Source: Reddybacter sp041277045
GTDB lineage: Bacteria > Pseudomonadota > Gammaproteobacteria > Pseudomonadales > Porticoccaceae
Direction: 5' to 3'
Assembly: GCA_041277045.1 (NCBI GenBank)
Contig: JBGFSY010000003.1
Coordinates: forward strand, 62,001 to 126,000
Length of the DNA: 64,000 nt
Shown here one piece after another: positions 43,706 through 52,688 of this stretch. Made by a program: the position numbers and the translations under genes. The notes beneath the pieces were generated by a model. The model saw nothing but the letters and a program-made list of their open reading frames with translations. It made no database searches and was not told the DNA's origin. Within the stretch, counting starts at the first letter, position 1, and each line of letters opens with the position of its first letter.

Positions 43706-44494
43706 TTATTCGCCCTTAAATTCGATTGTTTGCTTGTCTTTAAAGGCGGCGATAGCGCCGAGCCCATCGCGGGTTCTGCCCATGGCGATAATGCCCTCTT
43801 CCTCGGCTTTTAATTGCTGGCTAAAGTTATTGTCGAAGCTGTCCATCAACAACTGGCGGGTGCGGCCGAAAGCAATGGTGGGGCCGCTGGCCAGTTTGTC
43901 AGCCAGGCTTTGTACGGTGCTGGTGAGTTCGTCAGCGGCAACACACTGGTTGATTAAACCCCATTCTACCGCCTCTGCTGCACTTAAGCGGCGATTGGTG
44001 ATTATCAACTCCTCCGCTCGGCGTAGGCCAATCTGGCGCGGTAGGTAGTAGGTGGAGCTACCGTCGGGGGTCATGCCAATGCCGGTATAGGCCATGGTGA
44101 AACTGGCCTTGTCACTGGCGATCACAAAGCTGCAGGAGCTGAGTAGGGACAGGCCGGCGCCGGCGGCAACACCTTGCACACTGGCGATAACGGGGGCGTT
44201 CATTGCCGACAGGGTTTCGATAGCCGGGTGGAAGCTGTCGAGCAAGCGGCTCAGGGTGGCGGGCAGCTCATCACCGGCCTCGGCAAAGGCCATAACATCG
44301 CCACCGGCACAGAAAATCTTGCCCTCGGCATCGAGGATCACCGCGCGGATGCCTGCATCGCTTTGGCAAATCTTAGCGACCTCGTAGAGTTCTTCACCCA
44401 TGGCGAAATTCAGCGCGTTAGCGGCATCGGGGCGGGCGAGGGTAATGCGGGCAATATTGCCCTCGCGTTGAAATTTAATGGCCTGGTAAGACAT
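43706..44494 (-). CDS. Enoyl-CoA hydratase/isomerase (PaaG-like)
   Basis: 262 residues from ATG 44,494. Crotonase motifs: ARITLARPDAANALNFAM, IFCAGGDVMAFAEAG, ASVQGVAAGAGLSLLSSC. In the catalytic region it reads AYTGIGMTPDGSSTYYLPRQ: the first hydratase Glu is lost and an Asp (TPDGSS) stands where PaaG-type isomerases have their catalytic Asp. I therefore favour an enoyl-CoA isomerase over a hydratase. A longer upstream frame (to 44,635) is not supported by homology. It is transcribed toward efpL and divergent from the 2Fe-2S protein gene at 44,693. Confidence 0.88.
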   Translation of the reverse strand: MSYQAIKFQREGNIARITLARPDAANALNFAMGEELYEVAKICQSDAGIRAVILDAEGKIFCAGGDVMAFAEAGDELPATLSRLLDSFHPAIETLSAMNAPVIASVQGVAAGAGLSLLSSCSFVIASDKASFTMAYTGIGMTPDGSSTYYLPRQIGLRRAEELIITNRRLSAAEAVEWGLINQCVAADELTSTVQSLADKLASGPTIAFGRTRQLLMDSFDNNFSQQLKAEEEGIIAMGRTRDGLGAIAAFKDKQTIEFKGE

Positions 44495-44692
44495 GGGCGC
44501 CTCGCTGTTAATAAGTTGGATGGCAGATGGTACGCTTTGCACACCGGCCTCGCCAGTGTGGGTAATGAGCCACCGGCTCATGTTGCCGGGTGACGGGCGC
44601 ATAGTGGCTAATCCAGCGCGGGTGCTTGAGTTCAAGGCGGGGCCATCACTAAAATGACGCTCAATTTACAGCCATGCAAAGGGACAGTCTCG

Positions 44693-45019
44693 ATGTCTTA
44701 CTACAAGCAGCACGTTTTCATCTGTACCAATCAGCGCAGCGATGGTCGCGCCAGTTGTGAGGATCACGGCGCCAGCGAACTGCGCGCCTATCTAAAAAAG
44801 CGTGTTAAGGAAGAGGGCCTCAATGGCCCCAAGGGGCTACGCATCAATAATGCCGGTTGCCTCGACCGCTGCGCCCTGGGCCCGGTGATGGTGGTCTACC
44901 CCAATGAGACCTGGTATCGCTATCACACGAAGGAAGACATCGACGAGATTTTCGAGAGCCATTTGAAAAATGGCGAGAAGGTGCAGCACCTGCGTATTGC
45001 GCCGAAGCACGATGATTAG
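44693..45019 (+). CDS. (2Fe-2S) thioredoxin-like ferredoxin
   Basis: 108 residues. Cys11, Cys22, Cys56 and Cys60 (FICTNQRSDGRASC and NNAGCLDRCALGP) form the ligand pattern of the thioredoxin-like 2Fe-2S ferredoxins related to the NuoE C-terminal domain and Azotobacter Shethna protein I. It likely acts as a small soluble electron carrier. ATG 44,693 is chosen because it gives the family start (MSYYKQHVFICTN); an upstream in-frame ATG at 44,654 is unlikely. No partner oxidoreductase is adjacent. Confidence 0.85.
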   Translation: MSYYKQHVFICTNQRSDGRASCEDHGASELRAYLKKRVKEEGLNGPKGLRINNAGCLDRCALGPVMVVYPNETWYRYHTKEDIDEIFESHLKNGEKVQHLRIAPKHDD

Positions 45020-45377
45020 GGCGCTCCAAAGGATGGTTTACACACCATTTGCTACTTTAGGAAGTGAAATGTGCGCAATGCCGCCAGCATATTCGGTATC
45101 ACTATCACTTGAGATACTCCAAGAGGCCTACATCAGCAGAAGTGTTCCGACTATCACTGTGAGACGGCATAAGTCTTTGAAACTGAAAGAATAGAAATAT
45201 ATGATCAGGCGAAGTGATTTTTCTGATCAAAGCCGCTGTTCTCACTATCTTCTTTCGGCAGCGGGTTGTAGTTAATTTAACACCTTGAATAATAGAGTGA
45301 ATTAACTCTTCACTTACCGTAAAGCCATTGTGATAGTGAGAAAGATGATAGTCGGAAGGGTTCCGTTGAATAAGCTG
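45020..45377. repeat. Non-coding stretch with repeated CTATCAC/GTGATAG motifs
   Basis: No gene is visible. A 12-bp inverted repeat (TTCCGACTATCA at 45,145-45,156; TGATAGTCGGAA at 45,346-45,357) brackets about 190 bp. A second pair, TTCTCACTAT near 45,239 and ATAGTGAGAA near 45,333, is nested within. Further CTATCAC copies lie at about 45,101-45,112. It could be a MITE-like element or a decayed cassette flank directly left of the lone cassette that begins at 45,378. Confidence 0.45.
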
Positions 45378-46177
45378 TTAGAGTGCCGCGAGATTTAACT
45401 TATGACTGATAGCGAAGCAATAACTGGTACTGCGAATATTGTTCTAGAGGGGGCAACTGTCAGTGCCAAATTACGCCAAAAAAGCGCTTTTGCAATTCAG
45501 CACTTGATAGCTGCAGCACGATTTTCTCGCCAATGTGGTGAAATACAAAAACAAAATGAAGGGAAAGCACTTGGCTCATTCTATGATGAGCAAATTTCGT
45601 GCGTTTCTGCAGCAATTATGTTGTGTGTCGCCTCAATAGAGTCAAATATTAATGAACTCCTTTCCATGCCGGAGACATTATTCCCAGAAGCAGACCCTAA
45701 TATCCAAAAAGAAGTATCCTCTCTAATAGGAGAACTTTCCATAATTGATAAATACCAACGAATTCTTCTAGCAAAAGGAATTACAGCCTTTGATAAAGGC
45801 TCTCAACCACTACAAGATATTGAAGTACTCATTTCTTTAAGAAATGAACTAGTTCACTTTCATCCTGAATGGCATGATGAGCAACAACGCCATGAAAAGC
45901 TTGGCCGAAAATTGAGAGGGAAATTTGAGCTAAGTCCATTCATCACAGAATCCACAGGTGTCCTTTTTCCACAAAGGATTGTCAGCCACGGCTGTACAAA
46001 ATGGGCTGTCGAAAAAAGCATCGAATTCATGACCCAATTTAATTCTAAGCTAGGGCTACATGATAAATTCTCTGACTTTCAAGAGAGGCTTAATCCATAA
46101 GCACTCTAACAAAAACATCAAGTTCGTTCGCTCCGCTCTCTGGGACGCGCAAAGAGCGCGCGCCCCTTATGTAAACG
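45378..46177 (+). mobile_element. Lone integron gene cassette inserted far from any active integrase
   Basis: The left core GTTAGAGTGC (45,377-45,386) is the exact reverse complement of GCACTCTAAC (46,101-46,110), the R'' end of the attC downstream of the gene. The right core is GTTAAAT (46,177-46,183). This 10-bp match is what is expected when a circular cassette opens between G and TT of its own R' core, so the 800-bp unit is a complete cassette in the orientation gene then attC. Confidence 0.75.
45402..46100 (+). CDS. Hypothetical cassette protein with HEPN-like RX4H motif
   Basis: 232 residues, mostly helical, no certain family. R147-N-E-L-V-H152 (ISLRNELVHFHPEW) has the RX4H spacing of HEPN-domain RNases and their non-catalytic relatives, located in the fourth predicted helix, after a helix-rich region with ASIESNINELLSMP. 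HEPN domains occur in toxins and defence proteins. If correct it could be a stand-alone HEPN RNase or an adaptor, but a single RX4H match is weak evidence. It starts with ATG 45,402, 24 bases inside the cassette. AT-rich codon use contrasts with its neighbours. Confidence 0.6.
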   Translation: MTDSEAITGTANIVLEGATVSAKLRQKSAFAIQHLIAAARFSRQCGEIQKQNEGKALGSFYDEQISCVSAAIMLCVASIESNINELLSMPETLFPEADPNIQKEVSSLIGELSIIDKYQRILLAKGITAFDKGSQPLQDIEVLISLRNELVHFHPEWHDEQQRHEKLGRKLRGKFELSPFITESTGVLFPQRIVSHGCTKWAVEKSIEFMTQFNSKLGLHDKFSDFQERLNP

Positions 46178-46183
46178 TTAAAT
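46104..46183 (+). other. attC site of the lone cassette
   Basis: R'' core CTCTAAC (46,104-46,110) and R' core GTTAAAT (46,177-46,183), 80 bp apart, with an imperfect GC-rich hairpin between (CGCGCAAAGAGCGCG). The inner arms differ from the AAGGCAAT/ATTGCGGCG family of the first integron, suggesting a different source array. Confidence 0.7.
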
Positions 46184-46235
46184 ACGACCTCAACTAGTGC
46201 CAATTTTGAAGAAAAACTAATAATAAGGAACACCC

Positions 46236-46655
46236 ATGAGTAATAGTGTTGATCCCACCCGGCAACAATTCGATACGTTTAAAAACTTACCCAGAGATAC
46301 GCCCATTATGATGTTGAACCTGATTCGTTTGCGCGATGAAGCCCAATATCCTGATGGTCGAAATGCCAGTGGAGCCGCTGCCTATAAAAGTTACGGCGAA
46401 GAAAGTGAACCCATTTTAAAGGGTGTCGGTGGTGAAATTATTTGGCGGGGCGAGCCCGAGTGCGTGGTCATCGGCCCCCTGGAAGAGGCGTGGGATATTG
46501 CCTTTATTGCACGCTACCCTAATGCCGGTGCTTTTATGGCGATGATTACTGACGCGGACTACAAGCAAGCGGTAGTTCACCGTCAGGCAGCGGTACTCGA
46601 TAGCCGTTTGATTCGCATGGGTGATGCGATAGAGGGGAGTGGGTTTGCTGGGTGA
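46236..46655 (+). CDS. DUF1330 family protein
   Basis: 139 residues. A dimeric alpha-beta (ferredoxin-like) fold is expected from TPIMMLNLIRLRDEAQYPDG, then EESEPILKGVGGEIIWRGEP, and AFIARYPNAGAFMAMITDADYKQAVVHRQAAVLDSRLI, all typical of DUF1330. Relatives are small monooxygenase-like or stress proteins with no defined reaction. It starts at ATG 46,236 with AAGGAAC upstream and lies just outside the lone cassette, so the cassette may sit in its former promoter region. Confidence 0.8.
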   Translation: MSNSVDPTRQQFDTFKNLPRDTPIMMLNLIRLRDEAQYPDGRNASGAAAYKSYGEESEPILKGVGGEIIWRGEPECVVIGPLEEAWDIAFIARYPNAGAFMAMITDADYKQAVVHRQAAVLDSRLIRMGDAIEGSGFAG

Positions 46656-46808
46656 GTAAAGTTTGTTGTATAGCGAGGTCAAGATTTAACAAGTTTAGGA
46701 GAAGCAACATTGACACGTTGCTTGAAAAGCAGCAACGCGCAAACTGTACTTGTTAAGGGCTTTAATAACATGAAAGCCTTTATCTATATTTTGCACCATC
46801 AAGCCTGC

Positions 46809-47450
46809 TTATAAACCAATACCCAACACGGCACTCAAGTCTGCAATCGCCTGATCCTGCGACAGCACTTTAATCGTCGTCATACCCAGCTTGCGAGCGG
46901 GCTTCAGATTAATCCCCAAATCATCGAGATACACCACATTGGCCGGGTCAACACCCATGCGCTCACAGGCCAATAAGTAAATTTCGGGCTGGGGCTTGCG
47001 CATGCCTTCTTTGCTCGATTCGATAACGAAGTCGAAGAGGCTCATTGCGGCTTTAACTTCGGCGGCATTTTCTGGCGAGCGGGACATGCCCGGGCCCTTA
47101 CCGGCGCGGACGTTATTGGTGAGGCAGGATATTTTATAGTCCTGCTTGCAGCGTTTTAGCACTTCAATCATGCGGGGGCGTACATTGCCGGCGAGTAGTT
47201 TGATGACCTCGTTGCCGGTGATGACATGGCCGGCGGCACGGGATTCTTTTTCGAAAGCGCCATCAAATTCTTCCACCGACATTTGGCTGGATTCAAACTG
47301 TGCCCAGGCATTGGTTTCCGGGTTGGTGGAGTTAATACCGCGAATAAAGTCTTTCGGGTAGCCGTTTTTTTCTTCAAAACGATTAAAGGATTCGAAGGGG
47401 GAGGAGGTGATAACACCGCCGAAATCCCAAAGTATTGCTTCTATGGCCAT
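46809..47450 (-). CDS. HAD-superfamily hydrolase
   Basis: 213 residues from ATG 47,450. HAD motif I is ILWDFGGVI (Asp nucleophile; the second Asp of DxD is Gly-Gly, as in epoxide-hydrolase-like HADs), motif II CLTNNVR, motif III Lys in MRKPQPEIY and motif IV VYLDDLGINLKPA. The cap domain is helical and close to the N-terminus. This wording resembles the N-terminal phosphatase domain of soluble epoxide hydrolase and related acyl-CoA dehydrogenase partners. The substrate is unknown. It is divergent from the CaiB gene at 47,690, which shares its promoter region. Confidence 0.85.
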   Translation of the reverse strand: MAIEAILWDFGGVITSSPFESFNRFEEKNGYPKDFIRGINSTNPETNAWAQFESSQMSVEEFDGAFEKESRAAGHVITGNEVIKLLAGNVRPRMIEVLKRCKQDYKISCLTNNVRAGKGPGMSRSPENAAEVKAAMSLFDFVIESSKEGMRKPQPEIYLLACERMGVDPANVVYLDDLGINLKPARKLGMTTIKVLSQDQAIADLSAVLGIGL

Positions 47451-47689
47451 GGTTAATTTACTTCCAGTAAGGGTAATCTGTCTCTCCCTCAGTTGTGAAA
47501 AAGACAGAGGGCATGAATAAGGGGCGGCTATGATAGGGGCTGGGGCAGGGGGCTGCAAATAGAGGGCGTAGACAGGCAGCCTTCAGGCTAATATCCTTGC
47601 CGCCTCGAATACCGGTGCACTCTTGTTTGCACTTGCACCGGCCCATCGTCGCTTCGCTCTGTTGTCTTACGTTAAAGAAGGTGTATTAC

Positions 47690-48856
47690 ATGAAACTGGA
47701 AGGTATTAAAGTTCTCGATCTGTCGCTGTTTTTGCCGGGGCCACTGCTCTCGCAGATGATGGCCGACCACGGTGCCGAGGTGATTAAACTCGAGCCTATT
47801 AATGGTGGTGAGCCGAATCGTGAGATTGGCCCCAAGATCGACGGCATGACGGTGTATTTTTCTAATACACACCGTGGCAAAAAGAGTATTCAGCTCAATT
47901 TGAAAACGGATGAGGGCAAAGAGATGGCCCTTAAATTGGCCGAGTCTGCCGACGTGGTGATTGAGGCCTTCCGCCCCGGTGTTGCTGCCCGTTTGGGTGT
48001 TGACTACGAGTCCATTAAAGCCCGTAACCCCGGTATTGTTTACGCTTCACTGTCGGCCTTTGGTCAGACTGGCCCCTATATTAAAAAGCCCGCCCACGAT
48101 CTGGCGACCGAGGCTTACGCCGGTATTCTCAGTGTCAACTTGGGTTTTGATGGCAAGCCAGCGATTCCCGCTATTCCCAATGCCGATATGCTCTGTTCGA
48201 TGATGGGCCTGTCTGGCGTGCTCATGGCTCTGCTGCGTCGCAAGGAAACGGGTGAGGGCGACTATATTGACCTGGCGATGATGGACTCATTAATCGCCTG
48301 TGTGCCGAATAATATGGGTACGGTGTTTAGCGAGAAGAAAGCGCCGGTGGTGAAGGAGGAGCGCACCTGGGGTGGTTATGCGATGTATAACATCTACGAG
48401 ACCAAAGACAATAAATACGTGGTGCTCGGTGCCTCCGAAATGCACTTCGCCATCGAGGTGCTGAATAAAATGGAACGCCCCGATTTAATTCCTTTCTGCG
48501 AGCCGCCCCCCGGCCCCAATCAGAATCCGGTGAAGGAGTTTCTCACCGAGACCTTCCTCAGTAAAACTCAGGCCGAGTGGGTCGAGTGGTTTGACGGTGT
48601 CGAGGCCGCCTTTGCCCCGGTCAATAACCTGCGCGAGGGTGCCGACGATCCACAGATTCGCGCCCGGGAAATGATTATTGAAGACGAGCAGGGCCGCGAA
48701 CATATTGGCATTCCCATCAAATTTAAAAATGAGCCCGGCAAGGTGAATTTCACCGCCCCCGAGCTGGGTGCCGACAACGAGAGTGTCGCGTTGGAGCTGG
48801 GTTTTAGTGCCGAGCAAATTCAGGCGATGAAAGAGAAGGGCGTTTTCGGTAATTAA
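47690..48856 (+). CDS. CaiB/BaiF family CoA transferase (type III)
   Basis: 388 residues. Moves CoA between carboxylic acids through an Asp-anchored acyl-enzyme. N-terminal ILDLS-like start (IKVLDLSLFLPGPLLSQMMADHGAEVIKLEP), RGKKSIQLNLKTDEG, VVIEAFRPGVAARLGVDYE, SLSAFGQTGPY and the catalytic Asp in KPAHDLATEAYAG. Typical length is 380-400. ATG 47,690 fits the family start; a longer frame from 47,597 lacks homology. In this setting it may activate or racemise branched acyl-CoAs (the family includes alpha-methylacyl-CoA racemases and bile-acid transferases). Confidence 0.92.
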   Translation: MKLEGIKVLDLSLFLPGPLLSQMMADHGAEVIKLEPINGGEPNREIGPKIDGMTVYFSNTHRGKKSIQLNLKTDEGKEMALKLAESADVVIEAFRPGVAARLGVDYESIKARNPGIVYASLSAFGQTGPYIKKPAHDLATEAYAGILSVNLGFDGKPAIPAIPNADMLCSMMGLSGVLMALLRRKETGEGDYIDLAMMDSLIACVPNNMGTVFSEKKAPVVKEERTWGGYAMYNIYETKDNKYVVLGASEMHFAIEVLNKMERPDLIPFCEPPPGPNQNPVKEFLTETFLSKTQAEWVEWFDGVEAAFAPVNNLREGADDPQIRAREMIIEDEQGREHIGIPIKFKNEPGKVNFTAPELGADNESVALELGFSAEQIQAMKEKGVFGN

Positions 48857-49157
48857 ATAGCATCGCGTGGGCTGTTATTGATGGCGGCCCACGCCTAGCT
48901 ACCCAGTTTTTTCTTGCGCTAACACTGATACAGACACTGATAATAATAATTTTTTAAAAGCCTATATTTCTTCACCGACAATTACACTTAAGTAAACAGC
49001 TTTACGATTAACGTTGACTCATCAACGGCTTGTCGCTAGTCTTCTGCCATCGCTTATTTAAATAACTTTATTGCCAATTCCTAGCGTTGTCCTGTTTATT
49101 GCCTCGAGTTGGCTCGGTCAGGCTGGCTTAGGTTTGGCACTGGCACTTGGCTTAACT
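48857..49157. other. Intergenic region upstream of the MFS gene
   Basis: AT-rich, likely holds the MFS promoter. An open frame continues upstream of the chosen MFS start to 49,071 but has only TTG as start. No hairpin or repeat stood out. Confidence 0.35.
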
Positions 49158-50726
49158 ATGACAGCAGCAACGGCAACAGCTCCACTCGCGCCTCCAGCGC
49201 AGATTCCGCGACTCCCCTTGATGATCACGGCATTTGCCATTACTGCCGCCAATTTTATGAACGTACTCGACCTCACCATAGCCGTGGTGGCGGTGCCGTC
49301 TATTTCTGGCACTTTAGGCGCCTCGCCCTCCCAGGGCACCTGGATACTGACCATCTACAGTGTCTGTCTGGCGATTGTTTTACCGCTCACGCCCTGGGTC
49401 TGTAAACGCTACGGTGAGGTGCGGACTTTCACCTGTTCGGTGATGCTGTTTTCGCTGACTTCGTGGGCCTGCGGTATGAGTTCCAGCATGGAAATGCTGG
49501 TGTTTTTTCGCGCCCTGCAGGGCCTGTCGAGCGGCTTGATTGTGCCTCTTTCGCAAACCGTACTGTTGCGTATCTTCCCCCCTGAAAAGCACGGTATGGC
49601 GATTGGCTTGTGGAGCATCGCCTCGACCATTGCGCCGGTGCTTGGCCCGGTATTGGGTGGTGTGATTACCGACACGGTGGGTTGGCCGTGGATTTTTTAC
49701 CTAAATATCCCCATCGGTTTCCTCGCCGCGTGGATCGTCTGGACCAGCATGAGTCACATGGAGACCCCGGTTCAAAAGGTGCCGGTCGATGCGGTGGGGA
49801 TGTTTCTATTGGCAAGCACGGTACTGCTGTTTCAATTGGTGCTCGACAAGGGGCATGAACTCGACTGGCTGGCCTCGGCGGATATTCGCCTGATGCTCAA
49901 CATCGCCGTGATCGCCTTCATTGGTTATGTGATTTGGGAGCGCCGCGAGCCCCACCCGATTATTGATTACAGCCTGTTTAAAATACCGGTGTTTGTGGTG
50001 GCCTCCATCATGGGCGTGATTTTTAACTTCACCTATTTTGCCAGCACCGTGCTCTACCCTATTTGGATGCAGTCGGCCCTCGGTTACACCGCCACGTTGT
50101 CGGGTCTGGTGATGGCCGGCACCAGCGTACTACCCATTGTCGGCATGATGCTGGTGGGTAAAAATATCGGCAAGCTCAACCTGCGCTACCTGATTATTTC
50201 CGGCACCTTGGTGATGATGTATGCCATTTATCTACAGTCAGTCTCGACCACGGATTCGACCTTTGAACAGTTGATTATGGCCCGAGTGGTGATGGGCATT
50301 GGCTTCACGCTGATGTTTCCACCACTGATGGTGATTTCTCTAGGCTCGGTGTCTCAGGAGAGAACCGCCTCGGCGGCCAGCTTCTTTAATTTTTTTAGAA
50401 CCATTGCCACCAGTGTCGGCATCGCCGTGGGCATTAGTATTTGGCAGTCGCGCACGGCCTTTCACCGTCAGCGGCTTGTAGAAGACCTCAATCCTCTCAA
50501 CCCTGCATTGATAGAAGCCTTCGCCCCCCTGGAGCAATTAAGTGCGGGTAATGAACAGGCCATGTGGGCGATGACCGAGCATATGGCCAGCGTGCAGGCC
50601 TCGACTCTGGGTATTAACGACACTTTTATTGTTTGTATTTGGGTCGCGGTGCCGGTGTTGTTTTTAGCGATGTTTATTCCCGCCAAGCTGAGCCCAAAGC
50701 CGTCCGATGAGAGCGACGGTGGCTGA
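49158..50726 (+). CDS. MFS transporter, DHA2 family (EmrB/QacA type)
   Basis: 522 residues from ATG 49,158, with about 14 transmembrane helices. Family motifs include NFMNVLDLTIAVVAVPSI (motif D1 near helix 1), SPSQGTWILTIYSVCLAIVLPL, FRALQGLSSGLIVPLSQTVL and the motif-C-like APVLGPVLGGVITDTVGWPWIFYLNIPIG. A drug- or compound-proton antiporter is likely; partner EmrA-like membrane fusion protein is not seen nearby. Convergent with the SMP-30 gene after 21 bp. Confidence 0.9.
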   Translation: MTAATATAPLAPPAQIPRLPLMITAFAITAANFMNVLDLTIAVVAVPSISGTLGASPSQGTWILTIYSVCLAIVLPLTPWVCKRYGEVRTFTCSVMLFSLTSWACGMSSSMEMLVFFRALQGLSSGLIVPLSQTVLLRIFPPEKHGMAIGLWSIASTIAPVLGPVLGGVITDTVGWPWIFYLNIPIGFLAAWIVWTSMSHMETPVQKVPVDAVGMFLLASTVLLFQLVLDKGHELDWLASADIRLMLNIAVIAFIGYVIWERREPHPIIDYSLFKIPVFVVASIMGVIFNFTYFASTVLYPIWMQSALGYTATLSGLVMAGTSVLPIVGMMLVGKNIGKLNLRYLIISGTLVMMYAIYLQSVSTTDSTFEQLIMARVVMGIGFTLMFPPLMVISLGSVSQERTASAASFFNFFRTIATSVGIAVGISIWQSRTAFHRQRLVEDLNPLNPALIEAFAPLEQLSAGNEQAMWAMTEHMASVQASTLGINDTFIVCIWVAVPVLFLAMFIPAKLSPKPSDESDGG

Positions 50727-50747
50727 GGTGCCGAGCTTTTTTATTGA

Positions 50748-51599
50748 CTAGGGTGAACCGCTAGCGGGTGTATCTACACGGGCTATTTCAATACGCGCTG
50801 CCGCTTTGCCAGCACCGATATCTTGAATTGAGCCCTGATAGGTTAGGCCGAAAAGTGTACAGCCATCGGGGCCGCCGAGTGTACAGGCAACGGGAAAACG
50901 GTCGACGACTTTCACCCGGTGGGTGACTTCGCCGCCTTCTAACACGCGAATAAAATGGTCCTGATTAAAGGCCGCTAGCCACACTGCGCCCTCGGCATCG
51001 AGACAAATGCCATCGGGTGCGGCAGCGCCGAGATCGGCAAAGACTCGGCGGTCACTCAGCGAACCATCATCATCGATAGTAAAGGCAGTCAGCCTTTTTG
51101 CCCAGGATTCAGCGACGATCAGCGTTTTGCCGTCGGGAGTTATTACCGGGCCGTTGGGCACGGCGAGGTCGCGGGCAACCTCGCGTACTTCACCCTCGGC
51201 TGTCACTAAGACAAAATTGGTTGGTTTGAATTTTTCTTTTTTAAAGATATCAAAACCAATATTGCCGATGTAGGCGTTGCCCTTTTTGTCGACCACCATA
51301 TCGTTGATTTCATAGGGGCAGAGCGTCGATAGGTCGGCGTGTACTTCAAGCTTGCCATCGACCAGCTTCATTAACTGACGGTCGTGCATCGACACAATCA
51401 GCGGTGTGCCGTCGGGTAAAAAGCCAAGGCCCGAGGGCTGGCCCGGCACGTCGATTACCTTTGTCCGTTGGCCATCCATGGTCAGGGTGTAGACCGTGTG
51501 GCCGTGCATATCTGAGGTCCAGAGTTTATTGTCGCGCCAGCGTGGGCCTTCGAGGAAAACGAAGTCGTCGGCAAATACAGTCGTTGTGAGTTCTTTCAT
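50748..51599 (-). CDS. SMP-30/gluconolactonase family protein
   Basis: 283 residues, six-bladed beta-propeller. Glu in FLEGPRWRDNKLWTSDMHG is the first metal ligand, YEINDMVVDKKGNAYIGN carries the Asn ligand, and GAAAPDGICLDAEGAVWLAAF gives the Asp. The family hydrolyses lactones with a divalent metal. The natural substrate is unknown. It may be the first gene after a promoter at 51,600-51,740 and is on the same strand as the mutase operon, 144 bp downstream of meaB. Confidence 0.87.
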   Translation of the reverse strand: MKELTTTVFADDFVFLEGPRWRDNKLWTSDMHGHTVYTLTMDGQRTKVIDVPGQPSGLGFLPDGTPLIVSMHDRQLMKLVDGKLEVHADLSTLCPYEINDMVVDKKGNAYIGNIGFDIFKKEKFKPTNFVLVTAEGEVREVARDLAVPNGPVITPDGKTLIVAESWAKRLTAFTIDDDGSLSDRRVFADLGAAAPDGICLDAEGAVWLAAFNQDHFIRVLEGGEVTHRVKVVDRFPVACTLGGPDGCTLFGLTYQGSIQDIGAGKAAARIEIARVDTPASGSP

Positions 51600-51742
51600 G
51601 GGAACACCCTGTTTTTAAATTTATAGTTGATAAGTGGCGGCTACAGCCTAGCAATAGCATTGCTATTGGGTCTTTTCAAAGCTGTATGCTACTTGAAAGG
51701 GGATGGATCCAGAATTAAGGAGGTTCAGACTTAACTAGAGGC

Positions 51743-52621
51743 CTATGGCTCAAGAAGACAGCGTGCCGTAATCGCTCTAAACCCTTCATTTAAGGATGTT
51801 GATAAAAAACCAGGGGCGGCTTCATCCAGCAGTTCGTCGATGCGGCGTTCGAGCAGACTTTGTAATTGGTAGCGACGCCTTTGCTGGGCAATCAGTTCAT
51901 TGTCTCTGTGTTTGGCTTGCCAGCTTATGGTTTGGTCGATGGCATCGCTTAAACTTTTTATACCCTTATTATTTGTGGCACACATTCTTACAACAGGGGG
52001 AAACCAGCCTTCTAAGCGGCCACCTCGCGCAGCAATTTCTGCAAGCTCAGCACATACTTTATCTGCACCCGTCAGGTCATCCTTATTAACCAAGAGTATA
52101 TCGGCCATTTCAACGACGCCGGCTTTCATACTTTGAATGGTATCGCCGGATTCTGGTTGCATGACGAGAATGACAATGTCGGCCTGATTGCGAATGGCAT
52201 ATTCCGCCTGCCCAACACCGACCGTTTCAAGAATGATTTCGGAAAGCCTATGGGATTCCAGAACATTGATCAACTCAGGGATATTGTTGCAAAGCCCATT
52301 ATTGGTACTGCGACTGGGTAAAGAACGAATATAAACATCGGGATTTTCAACCAGATCACCCATGCGAATGCGGTCTCCAAGGAGTGAACCGCCGGAGAGA
52401 GGGCTGCTGGGGTCAATAGCCAGCACCGCTAATTGCTTTGTCGGCTTAGCACGGTAGGCGGCGAGCCTGGCAATGGTCGAACTTTTGCCCACCCCCGGCG
52501 CGCCGGTAATGCCTATGCGTACCGCGTTGCTTGTTATAGGCTCGTCAGAGGTTGCCAGAATTTCATCAACACTGGCATTTAAGATTTTTGTCAGTCCGCG
52601 GGCTATTTGCCGTCGATTCAT
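51743..52621 (-). CDS. meaB: MeaB/ArgK-type GTPase (acyl-CoA mutase chaperone)
   Basis: 292 residues. G-protein chaperone that guards B12 loading and reactivation of adenosylcobalamin-dependent acyl-CoA mutases. P-loop GAPGVGKS (40-47), switch region LAIDPSSPLSGGSLLGDRIRM, the base-recognition NKDD (VNKDDLTGADKV) and a C-terminal dimerisation helix pair (RRYQLQSLLERRIDELL). It is the last gene of the operon crotonase - mutase - B12 subunit - meaB, 67 bp after the B12 subunit. In relatives with 2-hydroxyisobutyryl-CoA mutase the equivalent is called MeaH; nothing here separates the two. Confidence 0.92.
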   Translation of the reverse strand: MNRRQIARGLTKILNASVDEILATSDEPITSNAVRIGITGAPGVGKSSTIARLAAYRAKPTKQLAVLAIDPSSPLSGGSLLGDRIRMGDLVENPDVYIRSLPSRSTNNGLCNNIPELINVLESHRLSEIILETVGVGQAEYAIRNQADIVILVMQPESGDTIQSMKAGVVEMADILLVNKDDLTGADKVCAELAEIAARGGRLEGWFPPVVRMCATNNKGIKSLSDAIDQTISWQAKHRDNELIAQQRRRYQLQSLLERRIDELLDEAAPGFLSTSLNEGFRAITARCLLEP

Positions 52622-52688
52622 ATCAGACCCTCAGTTTTTATCGGGCATGGGTGCCTTCTTTTAATTTTAAGAGCCGATTTAAGCGCAT

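Noticed and set aside
49071..49157. N-terminal extension of the MFS protein to 49,071
   Set aside because: It would need a TTG start and adds a hydrophobic stretch not typical of the family; ATG 49,158 gives the normal DHA2 start.
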